Shown in pieces: positions 19,089-32,047 of a DNA stretch of 64,000 nt. Both the position numbers and the translations under genes were made by a program. The notes under the pieces were generated by a model. It did not search any database, was not told the origin of the DNA, and saw nothing but the letters and a program-made list of their open reading frames with translations. Each line of letters begins with the position of its first letter. Position 1 is the first letter of the stretch. The DNA comes from Marasmius tenuissimus (Eukaryota; Basidiomycota; Agaricomycetes; Agaricales; Marasmiaceae): contig JAQOTA010000058.1 in assembly GCA_029532415.1 (NCBI GenBank), positions 1-64,000 on the forward strand. Reading direction: 5' to 3'.

Positions 19089-20729
19089 CTAGGCTACGTG
19101 AAGTACATCGCCATTTAGAGGTAGGCTCTCAACAAACTGGGAGTACATAGTCTCGGGTATTCCAACACATCCGTCCAAGGCTTCTTCCGAACGGTAGGAT
19201 GGAGTGGCATTAGCACTCGAAATCCTGAGATAGAAGCGCGAAACTCCCGTCTTGTATACTTGAACGGGTCCAAGCGAGCCAAACGTAGCAGATTGCCAAG
19301 GTATGCTTATTGTTGGTGGATCGCATTAGCGGAAGCGTCGCATAGACTAAGAGAGAACAGACTCGCCACGCTGTAGAATTAACCGTTAGCACGTCCAATT
19401 CAGAGCCGAAGAAGAACTGTTTGTCTTCGTTCGCTGCGTCTTCCATGTATTTGCTGGCTGTGGACATGTAACCCTCGATAAACTCAGTTGTTCTACTTTG
19501 CGTTATCGACCGACGTATGAGCTGGGCGATGTGGAGAACATCGGAAGAGTGTTGAGGGTCGATGCTCTCGGTAGGGATCTGTAAAGCAAAAAAGATGGTA
19601 AGTCGGGGTCTCATATGACGTGCATTTAACGACGTACGATGTAAATGGGATTGCCAGCGAGGTCCGGTGACGCTAGTAAAGTTTGCCTGTACTTGTCGAT
19701 TTATTAGCTCAGGTATTGTTTGAGTGGGGGCAGCTATACCTGGGCAGCGTTGGTAATCCTTCTAACCGCTGCGGGGCTGCAACGATTTAATGCGGCTGTC
19801 AAATAGGCCGTCAGGCAATCCTGTAGGGAGAGCTTGATGTCGGAGATAACTTGAAGGTTCTCCCGGAAAGTTGAAAGGGTGGTCTTGAGGACGATGAAAC
19901 GAAACGGGATAATTGAATCGTTGCGCCTTGAATATCTGGCCCAAATCTCAGGACCTCGAGCTGCATGCACCAGGTGAGGCATCGACGGTGCGAATTCACA
20001 TATAGTATCGTTGTTTGGAAAGGGAAAGCGGTATTTCTCGAATGAAGGGTGGGGAGATTCCTTGTCAATGCCTTGATATGTCGCCGACAGCGTGCCCATG
20101 AACCTCTGGAGCGTAAAAGCGTCGCCTAACCTAGTGAATGTGAGGATGTCCACTGCTTCGTCCTACAAGACGCACCTAACACATGATGCCACCACACCCC
20201 AAGATAGCTTGCCCCTCCGGGTACCTCGGTGAGCTTGAATGAGACCAGTGGACCGCTGGGGAGAGACGGCGGAAGGAAAACAGAGAGATCGTCCTGAACC
20301 ACCCTCTCGTCCAAGGAAGTTTCCGAGTTTTCCAGCAAGCGCGAAGTCGAAATCGTCACCGATGATCCAATGGAGTCGACCTATAATGTTCAAGAGTATT
20401 CATGAGCCAAGGAGTTGAAAGGATCGGAAGAGGGACCGTATTAACACCTTCCAACCATGTTCATCACGGCTCAAGCGGCCAGATGCAGGCCAGTAGATTG
20501 CCAGACCCTTCGCTAATGACTGCTGAAACGCGGCTACGTCGAGGTTGGACGGTAGATAATAAACGATTTTGATCTAAAGTATAACGTCCACGGTTAGCTT
20601 TTCTGTGCATTGTAATCTCGCTAAAATTCAACACACAAAAGTCATCCACAAGTCATAGCCCTCCAAACGTAGATACGCTTCGCGCGGTGGAGGATCTGGT
20701 GAGACGGAATAAATTTGGGCGTCATGCAT
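19089..20729 (-). CDS. BAHD/trichothecene-acetyltransferase-like acyl-CoA transferase
   Basis: These enzymes move an acyl group from acyl-CoA to an alcohol or amine, often in secondary metabolism. The start MHDAQIYSVSPDPP leads into LRLEGYDLWMTF and LPSNLDVAAFQQSLAKGLA, the usual N-terminal pattern. The catalytic HxxxD is intact (GVWWHHVLGDAFTLQRFM). The C-terminal half continues through VISDIKLSLQDCLTAYLTAAL. The second family motif DFGWG appears only as ATFGSLG, after an intron whose donor must be GTGGCG to keep frame. The end is DGCVGIPETMYSQFVESL. Length is about 465 residues in roughly six exons, normal for the family. The substrate cannot be told and no other biosynthetic gene sits nearby. 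Confidence 0.72.
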
Positions 20730-21961
20730 CGTCGCGGGAAGGCAGTCCTGGTGGAGGTAAGAAGCGGCGATGAGGGCGTGTGAACGACGCGACCCACTTG
20801 CCCTTGTTACCCATCCATCAGCCTCCATCAGCTCATTAGCGTTTTCAGTCCCTGCATTGCATGCTCCGTGTCACCCGCCAGCTGCAGAACCATACTGGGA
20901 TCTTCATTTCGTCCGTAAATCGGTCGTGATGTCTCTTTGGTCTATGGAGAACTAGACCTCACCTCGACGGTACGTACATCCGCCAAAAATCGTCACCCGT
21001 CGATCCTGCAATCCAGATTCCAAAGACCGTTCTTTTCTCAGAGTCTCCGGAACGTTCTGTCCAAACTTCAGGCTCAGTGAGACATGGTAATCCGGCTCAT
21101 AGAAGACAGGACTACGCGATTGGTCGGACACAAACACGCACAGGGAGACCATGCCAACCATGGCCTGGTCTGGACCCAGGGGTCATGGTGGCCAACCAAT
21201 GACCGTCGTGCAGTCAGCCCTGATGTATCTGCGGTAAACCGGGAAAAACTGAATCAAAAGTCTCGCCACTTGGGTCCAATCCTATCCCGTCCATCATAAG
21301 TGTAACAAACTCCGAGATGATTCTAGCCTGCACGAGAGGCTGCCAGCGTGGAGCCTGAACGAACTTCTAGCTTCAAGTCCAGTCTCCTTTCACCTCGTGG
21401 ACAGCATTTCGCCGCCTCATCACTAGTAAGTCTATCATCACCATAGCTTCGACTCATATACATATTTATAGTCTTATCTCTGCCCTGTTGAGCGCCCGCG
21501 CCTGTCCAGTGTCCTTATAATACGGGAATCTATCGCGAATCTGCCAAGCTCTTCCAAGAAATCAGACCCAGCAGACCGGATTCCGCAATGTCTTTATCCT
21601 GATGTTCCCTGTATTGCTTCGTCAAGATTCCGCTCGATTGTGCTCTGTGCTCTGTTGGGGTTCTGGCAACCAGCATACGCTGTGTTTCGGGACCAATTAT
21701 AGTTTGAAGGAACGCCAAGACGTTCCATCTCCACGTCCGCACCAGGTCAAATCAAGACACACACAAAGTGGTATAAAAATGCATTTGATCCTTGGGACAC
21801 TCACTTTTGCCCACCTTCGTTCAACTTCTTCTTCGCAAGCTTTCGGTCTTGCACCCTATTCTCCCTTCAGATCCTGTGGCTGGCCAACTTTTTCACTTCC
21901 CACTTCACACATTTCTTCACTCCTTCTTCATCTCAATTTCTTGGAGCTTTAACTTACGAAA
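20730..21961. other. Divergent intergenic region between acyltransferase and carbonic anhydrase
   Basis: No coding frame looks real; the short frames on both strands lack family features. The region should hold both divergent promoters. The carbonic anhydrase side has a TATA box at 21,772. The stretch before its start codon is pyrimidine-rich (CTTCTTC runs), as in highly expressed fungal genes. Confidence 0.5.
21772..21779 (+). promoter_or_regulatory. TATA box of the carbonic anhydrase gene
   Basis: TATAAAAA lies 190 nt upstream of the start codon at 21,962, followed by a pyrimidine-rich leader. Position and sequence support it; no transcript start is known. Confidence 0.5.
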
Positions 21962-23177
21962 ATGTTCCCCCGCACTCTCATCGCCACTCTCATTTCTGCT
22001 GCCATCACCGTGCAAGCGAGTTGCCTTCACGGAACCTCGTTCCTTCGCCGTGAAGTAAACGAGGAGGGCAAAGTCAAAGTCAGCAACTTCGGTTACAATA
22101 AGGAAAACGGTCCCACCAACTGGGCACAATTGGACGCCGCCAACTCGGCCTGCGCTGTCGGCCAGAACCAGTCCCCATTCTTCTGGACGACACCGTCGAA
22201 AAGGCCGCGGAGAACCCCAAGGTGGTCATTGGAAACGTTGAGGAGGCCGAGTTCGAGAACTTGGGGACCACTTTGGAGACCATCGTCAACGGAACCACCA
22301 CCTTCGGTGGAAAGGACTTCGCCCTCAAGCAGTTCCATCTCCACACCCCCAGTGAGCACCGAATCAACGAGGAGTACTTCCCCGTTGAGATGCACATGGT
22401 GAGTTTCCTTCCGCCGGCCGTCTCGCGCCGCATACTAATTTCGATTTATCAGGTCCACGAAGGAGCAGAGGGTGAAATTGTTGTCCTTGCCGTTCCCTTC
22501 CAGCTTTCCGAGGACGGCTCCACCACCGACCTCTTGACTTCCGTCATTGAGAACATCGGTGATGTCGCGACTCCCGGCTCTGTCACCAAGACTGGCAAGC
22601 TCGAATTCGAGGAGCTCATCAACGCTCTCCAGACCGAGCCTCTCTTCCAGTACACCGGTTCCTTGACGACCCCGCCTTGCGCTGAAGGCTTGACTTTCCT
22701 CGTCATGGAGAAGCCCTTGCCTTTGGACGTCAAGACCTTCAACTCCTTGAAGTCTGTCATCAAATTCAACGCCCGATTCGTTCAGAACGAGCTCGGCAAA
22801 ACCAACGTCCTGGACATCGCCGCTAAGGATGCTGCTGCCAAAGGTGGTGAGTCATGAATGTGTTTCGCACAGTCTACCTCGATTACTAAAACTCCATCGC
22901 AGTTTGCGCTGATGCCACCAACTCCACGGCCACTGCTACTGGCTCTGCATCTGCCACTGTTTCAGTGACTGCCACCGCCTCGGCGACCAAGTCTGAGGAG
23001 TCCTCCAAGGAGACCAAGTCTGCCGATGAGACGAAGGAGACGAAGGAGACAAAGACCGCCTCGTCCGCCGCCGAAACCAAGACTGCCGCCGCCAACAACG
23101 ACGCGCCCACCGTCATCTGCCTCGGCGGCAACTGCAAGAGAAAGATGTGGAGAAGGAGACTCTCCAACAGCCACTAA
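21962..23177 (+). CDS. Secreted alpha-carbonic anhydrase with a one-base frame break
   Basis: Alpha-carbonic anhydrases turn CO2 and water into bicarbonate. The N-terminus MFPRTLIATLISAAITVQA is a clear signal peptide. All three zinc histidines are present: FHLHTPSEH gives two and EMHMVHE the third. TGSLTTPPCAEG matches the conserved TTPPC loop. Two introns fit (22,399-22,452 with GTGAGT, and one near 22,849-22,902). After the enzyme domain comes a Ser/Thr/Lys/Glu-rich tail ending CLGGNCKRKMWRRRLSNSH, with no GPI signal. The frame breaks in the conserved GQNQSPI motif: the run CCCC at 22,173-22,176 is one C short, moving the rest of the gene to another frame. No intron fits there. Either this allele is broken or the assembly lost a base. 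Confidence 0.85.
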
Positions 23178-23455
23178 TTGTCATTAATTGGACACGGACT
23201 CGGGGAGTTCGTTACCACAGTTATGCGCGATTAGTCAGAGGATGATATCCCAGCTTGCTGTGGTATCGTATGTATCTCCCAGAAATGTTTGTACGGGTTC
23301 TGTAGGGAAATGGCCAATTGAACGAGGTTAGACAAACATTGGGCTGATGAGTGTGAAGATTGTTGAGAATCGCTGGAACTTGAAGAGAGTTTGAGAGAGC
23401 CAAGGCCTGGTTGCCAAGCACCGCGAATTCTCACGCCGTCTTCATTTTTACCATC

Positions 23456-25338
23456 ATGTCCTTCCGACCTTTAATCGCGATTTGCGGGACCACCGGCGTC
23501 GGGAAATCTAACCTTGCTATTGAAATTGCTCTAGCTCTCTCATCGTCGAATAGCTCCTCCTGGACCAGCGCAAAAGTCATCAACGCAGACGCAATGCAAG
23601 TCTACGCTGGGATGGACATCATCACGAACAAAGTCCCGGTCGCGGAGAGACAAGGAGTTGAGCATCTTCTCATGGGATTCAAACCCCCAACAGAGCAGTA
23701 CGTGGTGGGACAATGGGTACGGGACGCTTTGAACGCGGTGAATACTTCGACATATCCCGCCAATTTATCTTATTCACCTCGCACAGGTCGAGGAAGCACA
23801 TAGTCGGAAACAAGTCCCGATTATAGTCGGCGGAACCTCTTACTGGATACAACATTTACTGTTTCCTGACCGCCTCGCTCGCGATGTGGCCTCAACCCCA
23901 GAGCCTGAAGACAAATCACGACCTTCTCCGGTGCCAATGTCTCCCGAACTCGCGCAATCAGTCGCCGCCCTACCCCCAGATCTCCTCAGTCTGTTCAACT
24001 CTCTGCCAGATCCTGCACCAAATGCAGATACAGATTCAGAAGCTGCATATTCCCTTTACAACTTGCTGAAGTCGCTAGATCTAGCTATAGCCGAGCGTTG
24101 GCATTGGAAGGATACTCGGAAGGTTCTGCGAAGTCTACGCATCATAGAAGAAACGGGGAAAAGGCCGAGTGAGATGATTGAACAGCAATCTCGCAACCGT
24201 GTCAAACCACGGTATTGTCGTTTTCATCGTGTCTCCGCACTCGACCGACTGTATACAACGTACACAGGTTCAATACACTTTGCTTTTGGCTTTACGCGAA
24301 ACCCGACGTCCTTAAGCCTAGATTGGATTTCCGAGTTGATAAAATGGTCGAAGTAAATGCGTCTTCATCAGGTCGTGAGCCACTGAAATCTGACTCGCTG
24401 TAACTCCTAGCAAGGGCTGTTGGATGAAGTCCGCGCTCTCCGTGAGCTTACTACTTCGAATGACGAGGCGAACGGAGGTTCAGATTACACCTTTGGGATG
24501 TTCCAGTCTATCGGCAAGCTGGGTCACCTTTATCCCTGGAACCGCCCTCCTGATGCCCTTTTCTATTTCAGGATATAGAGAATTCCACAGCTATCTGGCA
24601 CTTTCAAATCCTACCGACAATGATTTCCAGACGGCCTTGAATAACATGAAAACTTCGACCCGACAATATGCCAAGAAACAGATCTCATGGCTTCGGAACA
24701 AGTTGCTGCCCGCTCTGTATAGTTCTAACGAAGATTGCAATGCGGAGAACACAGCACATACGTACCTCCTTGATGCGACTGGTGGGTCATCATATCTGCC
24801 AATGCATCCCGTCCAACTCATGACAAATGCAGAACTCGGAGATAGCTGGGAGACCAACGTCCACAAACCCGCTATACAGATTACACATGGTGAGCAAATC
24901 CTATGGCCTTTAACTCGTATTTGACAGCGTCTTTAGGTTTCCTGAATCGCGAAGTCTTACCAAATCCTTCATCGTTGTCGGAGACTGCAGATGCGATGCT
25001 TCGCATCGAAGAAAAACCTACCGAGTTTGTTTCTTCCCACATACCCCATTCTTCTCTCAGTCTAACGCACCACTAGTCCAGACGCAGTACTCGCTGCCAG
25101 AAAGAAGATTGTCTGCGGTACTTGCACGATTAACCCTGCTCAACCATTCATGGTCGAAGAAGGCAAGGAATGGACACTGCATGTCAAGACTCGTGGACAC
25201 CGTCGGCGGGCTCACAAGAAAGAGCAAGCAAACCGAACTCATTCATACAGACGTGCATCCGAGAACAAAGGCTCAAATGGCAATACAGACTCTGAGACGC
25301 CTGAAGTTGACTTATCTTCTGGTATTCTAGAGCGCTGA
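23456..25338 (+). CDS. MOD5: tRNA dimethylallyltransferase (isopentenyltransferase)
   Basis: The enzyme adds an isopentenyl group to adenosine 37 of some tRNAs, in cytosol and mitochondria. The N-terminal P-loop is CGTTGVGKSNLAIEIA. Next come VINADAMQVYAGMDIITNKV, the tRNA/DMAPP region IIVGGTSYWIQHLLFP, and DTRKVLRSLRIIEETGKRPS. The C-terminus has a matrin-type zinc finger, KIVCGTCTINPAQ followed by WTLHVKTRGHRRRAHKK, as in eukaryotic members. The gene has several short introns. Start at 23,456 gives the usual short N-terminus with no strong mitochondrial presequence. It converges with the V-ATPase gene 133 bp away. Confidence 0.9.
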
Positions 25339-25471
25339 AGAAGTGTCGTGATATTGAGGTGTAAACGTGTGCAATACTCATTAACATTAGGCTACAACTT
25401 TGGAATTTGATCCTGAGGCATGAATATCTCTGTCCGTGTCGTGAAAGGGAATGGAATCTACAGCAGTACGA

Positions 25472-27864
25472 TTATTCCGCTAGCTGCCTGAACTTGTCCT
25501 GGATTTCGGTGTGCAGTGCATCGAGTTTCTGTTTGACGTCCTCTTTGCCCTGTGAAGGAGACTAGAATCATAGAACAAGTTAGTCGCTGAAAAAAACCAC
25601 AACAAAGGAATGAACTACTTACCTCGAATTTCATCTGAGAAAGCTTGAAGATGACATCCGAAGCAGCATCCTTGACCTTCGCGAATGTCATGTCTCCTTG
25701 CGCCACCGCCTTTTGGGCGGCGTCGTGGAACCCAACAAAGTTGCGAAGCATGCCGCTAGTCTTGTAGAAGGGACAGTAACGGTCGTACTCGCTCATGCCG
25801 TTTTGCTGCAGGAAGTCGTCCTTGAGCATACGGGCGACTTCTAGAGTGATCTTGTCATTCTCTCCCAGAGCGCTCTTTCCAACGAGTTGGACAATTTCAG
25901 CGAGATCTTCCTCTTTCTGCAATATCTCCTTGGTCTTCGTACGTAGTTCGACGAAACCGGGCTCAGTATTCTCGTAGTACGGTTCGAGGACCTTGGTATA
26001 CTTCGAGTAAGAGACAGACCAGTTCACCGACGGGAAGTGTTTTCGCTGTGCAAGCTTCTTGTCGAGACCCCAGAAGACCTGCACGATACCGAGGGTGGCC
26101 GAAGTGACTGGATCAGAAAAGTCTCCTCCGGGCGGTGACACACTATTTTGGCCGTAAGTACTTAGCAGGTTGAAGGGAATTACTACTCACGCTCCGACAA
26201 TCGAAACAGTCCCCTGCCTCGAGGGATTTCCAAGGCAAACTACCTTTCCAGCTCGCTCGTAGAAACTGGCCAACTTCGTACCGAGGTAAGCAGGGTAACC
26301 GGAATCTGCAGGCATTTCCGCCAAACGACCAGAGATTTCACGGAGAGCCTCAGCCCAACGAGAAGTCGAGTCCGCCATCATCGCTACGTTGGTCCCTTGG
26401 TCACGGAAGTACTCCGATAGGGTGATTCCAGTGTAGATGGAAGCTTCACGAGCGGCCACAGGCATGTTGGATGTGTTCGCGACCAAGGTCGTACGTTTCA
26501 TGATCGGCTCTTGCCGGTCGCCAACCTCCATAGTAAGTTCAGGGAACTGAAGAGGTTTGGTTAGACAAAGGTCAAGCACCCGGTCACTCATTCATACCTC
26601 CATCAAAACTTCAGCCATCTGTAGATCCAGTTAAGATCTGCGGCAAAGACGACGACGGAAAGGCGCACCTCGTTACCACGCTCACCACAACCGACGTAAA
26701 TAATAATGTCGCTGTTAGAAAACTTGGATAAGGCTTGTGAAATCACTGTCTTTCCACATCCGAATGCTCCGGGAATGGCGGTTGTACCTCCTTGAACACA
26801 GCTGAATGCGGCCATGTTCAGTTGTATACAAGGTTCCAACAAAATTGATTGACGTACGGGAACAGTGCATCCAAAATACGTTGGCCAGTGAGGAGCGGGT
26901 GATCAGCAGTTTGCTTTTCAGCGACGGGACGTGGGGCTCGAACGGGCCAAAGTTGCATCATTGTGTGCTTTGTCGTTTTACCCTCAAATTCGGTTTCGAG
27001 AACGACATCCTAAGTTGTTTGTAGCACTTCAGCGAGAGTAGAGGACAAAGAGGGGAAAGCGCGCACGTCAACTGCATAGCTCCCTTTCTCGGCGATGTGG
27101 GTGATTGTGCCCAAAGCCCGAGGGGGCAACATGATCTTGTGGTTATCGACTAGGGAATTCTCATACACCCCTCCGAATATATCTCCTCCCGATAGATGGT
27201 CACCAACCTTGCGATAGATGCGTTAGCATGCACGATGTTCATAATAGTAGTTACTCCCCTTACCTTGTAGGATGCAGGTTTGAAATCCCACTTCAGGTTT
27301 CGGTCGAGAGCGTCGGTATTAATACCACGAGGGATATAAATCGACTTCGATAGTTCTTGGATAGACTGCGGATGAATCAGCTTGAGCTACATGACTCCAT
27401 TCACAAGAACTTACTCTCAGTGGACGCTGGATACCGTCAACGATGTTACCCATCAAGCCTACGCAATAATGAGACACTATCTGAGCTTCATACATGAACT
27501 TGAAAACTCACCAGGTCCCAGTTCAACACTGAGGGGCTTTCCTGTCCGCAGAACGGGATCTCCAACAGTAACACCTGATGTTTCTTCATAAACTTGAATC
27601 GTAGCTTTATCCGACTCGATACGAATGACCTCTAGATGTCAGAAACATGAGAACAGGCAATTCAAAAACTGGAGCAGTTCGATGCGTACCTCCAACTAAT
27701 TCATCATGCCCCACCCTAACCAACTCATACATGGCAGCACCGACCATGTTCTCTGCGATGACTACAGGCCCAGACACGCCGAAAACCTGTCCGAACCTGC
27801 TTTCACGATCTTCATCTCTGACCTTAGGAAGGTCTCGTTTCGCATTCTGGAGGGCGCCGGCCAT
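25472..27864 (-). CDS. VMA1: V-type proton ATPase catalytic subunit A
   Basis: Subunit A hydrolyses ATP in the V1 sector that acidifies the vacuole. The protein starts [19 protein letters not shown] and runs to about 615 residues, the usual size. The P-loop is GAFGCGKT, followed by [13 protein letters not shown]. Further conserved parts are [19 protein letters not shown] and [12 protein letters not shown]. At least seven introns break the gene, one directly after CGERGNE. The yeast intein site, before that Cys, is uninterrupted, so no intein is present. The C-terminus is [11 protein letters not shown]. It shares a 174 bp divergent promoter with RPT1. Confidence 0.95.
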
Positions 27865-28038
27865 TGTAGTCTAACGATAGAGGAAAACGAGAGGGAGAAC
27901 TCAGGAGACCGGTCGCAATGCAGTGAGCACATAATTTCGGCTTTTCCCGAATGTCATGTGATGACGACGCGTCAGGAAGCGCGGACGCTTGCGTACCCCT
28001 ACCTCAGACTTTCAGCACTACACTTTTGTTCATTCATC
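27865..28038. promoter_or_regulatory. Short bidirectional promoter, VMA1 and RPT1
   Basis: Only 174 bp separate the two start codons of these divergent core genes. No TATA box is visible, which suits constitutive housekeeping promoters. A ATGTCATGTGATGACGACGC stretch sits in the middle; it may bind a bZIP-type factor, but that is a guess. Confidence 0.5.
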
Positions 28039-29942
<1,904 letters not shown>

Positions 29943-30141
29943 TGTAATTGTATATTGTCCGTAGACCTCCCGATACAGTAATGCATATTCGACACGGATA
30001 TTTGACACGGACTTTGGCTGTTGTGCGCTGGTCCGTGGGTGAATTGTAGATCTGTGTGGGTCCGGATGCCGTAATTACTCCGGACCATACCAATCCGCTC
30101 AATATCCAAACTTCGGGCGGTTCTCATCTCCCATGTAGTCG

Positions 30142-31734
30142 ATGGCAATGCTAAGGACCCAAAGCAATTCAACTACGCTTCTTCGCTCATTCTCACGGCG
30201 GTGGAATAGGTCATATTTATCCTTAAATTCACGTTACTATCGTCGCGCACCTTCCCCAAATTCTGCAGAAGTGACGGAGCTTTTGGCTAAACATGCCTCT
30301 TCTCCCATACGTCCTCTAAATCTATCCGACCTATTAGCTTTTGGCCGGCCGACTGTAACGCCAGAATCTGTTCTGGCTTCAGTATCGTATGCCCTGGCTG
30401 AAATTCCGCGCAGATTGGCCACTCGAGTGCGCTATTTGGAAGCTCTTCCGTTCATAGTTGGGACGAATCCGTTGAGTCATGACATTTATCTTCCTCTTCC
30501 AGCTGCTCATGCCTCTCTAGATACGTGGCCAATACGCTCGCGGCATACAAAGAGAGTTTCCTGTGGCTCGCAACCTACCCAACCCCGACAACTCTGGAGG
30601 AGAATGCAATATTCGCCGAACGTCTAGAAGAGCTCGTAGAAAGACATGCAAATGATATACCGACGATGGCCAAAGGGTACTTATAATATCTTCTCTATCT
30701 CAGCCCCTCGTTGATCCTAGGACTAAGCTTCCAGGAGTGCACTCGATACATGTCCCCGACACAAATCAATGAGTTCCTTGATGGCGCTATTCGCAATCGT
30801 ATCTCAGTTCGACTTATCGCCGAACAACATGTCGCACTCTCCAGGGCTATGAACAGCACCGACCGTTCGAACATCGGTATAGTGGATATGCGCTGCTCAC
30901 CCACCCGGATGATCAAAATGTGTGGTGCTTTTGTGACAGAACTCTGTGAAGCCACATTAGGTGCCAGCCCATCAATCGTCATAGACGGGTTTTCAGACGC
31001 TACCTTCTCGTACGTTGCCTTGTTTTTGTCCATACGCATATATGGTCTGGAACGTACTTTCACAGCTATGTGCCCGTTCATCTGGAGTATATTCTGACAG
31101 AAATATTGAAGAACTCCTTCCGGGCCACAGTTGAGCATTACTCGAAGCACGGAAGCGGCAGAAAGGGCCTACCACCCATCTTGATAACGGTGTCTCCATC
31201 CCCGAAGCTCCCGGGTAACGATCCAACGTTCTTCTCGATACGGGTTCGAGATCAAGGTGGTGGTGTCTCGCCGTCCCACATTGAGCAAATTTTCTCCTAT
31301 GCTTTCACTACTGCCGGTCGCGGGGCTGAAGGTAATTCATTGGAGGATGATGATGGTGGAGGCCCTTACGCTGCTCAATACGTTGGCGGAAGTGCTGCTA
31401 TCGGTGCCGGCGGAATTGGTGAAGGGAACCTTTTCGGTGAAATAACTGGAAAAGGTCTGCAGACTGGACTCGGAACTATTGCCGGACTTGGTTATGGTTT
31501 GCCAATGAGCCGTTTGTACGCAAAGTGAGCCCGTTCTCACTTGGTTGTCACACACCTTATCGATATGCTCGATTTCAGATACTTCGGGGGCTCACTTGAC
31601 CTCATGTCTCTCGAAGGCTTGGGTGTGTATTCCGTCCTTCAATGCGGAAAGCTCTTCCTCACATCTCAAGTATAGGCACAGATGTTTATCTTAAGCTCAG
31701 ATGTCTGGATGAAGCGGTGGACTCGAAAATTTGA
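30142..31734 (+). CDS. Mitochondrial pyruvate/branched-chain ketoacid dehydrogenase kinase
   Basis: This kinase inactivates a mitochondrial 2-oxoacid dehydrogenase by phosphorylating E1. The basic start (MAMLRTQSNSTTLLRSFSRR) fits a mitochondrial presequence. The helical domain includes PLNLSDLLAFGRP and NPYVANTLAAYKESF; reading the latter needs an intron with donor GTTGAG at about 30,470. The GHKL ATPase part has the N-box EILKNSFRATVEHY, G1 box VRDQGGGVSP, and G2 box GLGYGLPMSRLYAKYFGG, then LEGLGTDVYLKL. A Gly-rich insert lies before G2 (GGGPYAAQYVGGSAAIGAGG). It looks closest to fungal Pkp2-like kinases, but pyruvate and branched-chain types cannot be told apart by eye. Confidence 0.88.
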
Positions 31735-32047
31735 CGTACAGGTTTTCATAGCTGCCATTTTTCTGCTATCCCAAATCGAACATAATGTAAAAGCACATGT
31801 CGTGAGCCCATCAGGGCTAACATTCTGTAAATACTATCAATTTTCACCCTCTATTCGAACATTGGCGCATCGACCACCTTTCATGGCACCCAGGCTAGGA
31901 TGATTGTACAGGGAGTGACAGTCGTTGGAGGGAGGGGTGAGATAAGATATTTGATTAGCACATCACATCTTATCACATAACCGTGTCACCGAACTACGTG
32001 GTCATCTAACCGCGATTCCCAGTACGTTCCTCTCAACCACGACGACC
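31735..32047. other. Intergenic spacer before WBP1
   Basis: This 313 bp stretch separates tandem genes. It contains GATAAGATA and TCTTATCACA words around 31,939-31,980, which are GATA-type sites in inverted copies. No coding frame or TATA box is visible. Confidence 0.4.

Noticed and set aside
26600..26850. Intein in VMA1
   Set aside because: [13 protein letters not shown] is continuous, and the interruption after it has GT-AG ends and the length of an ordinary intron.
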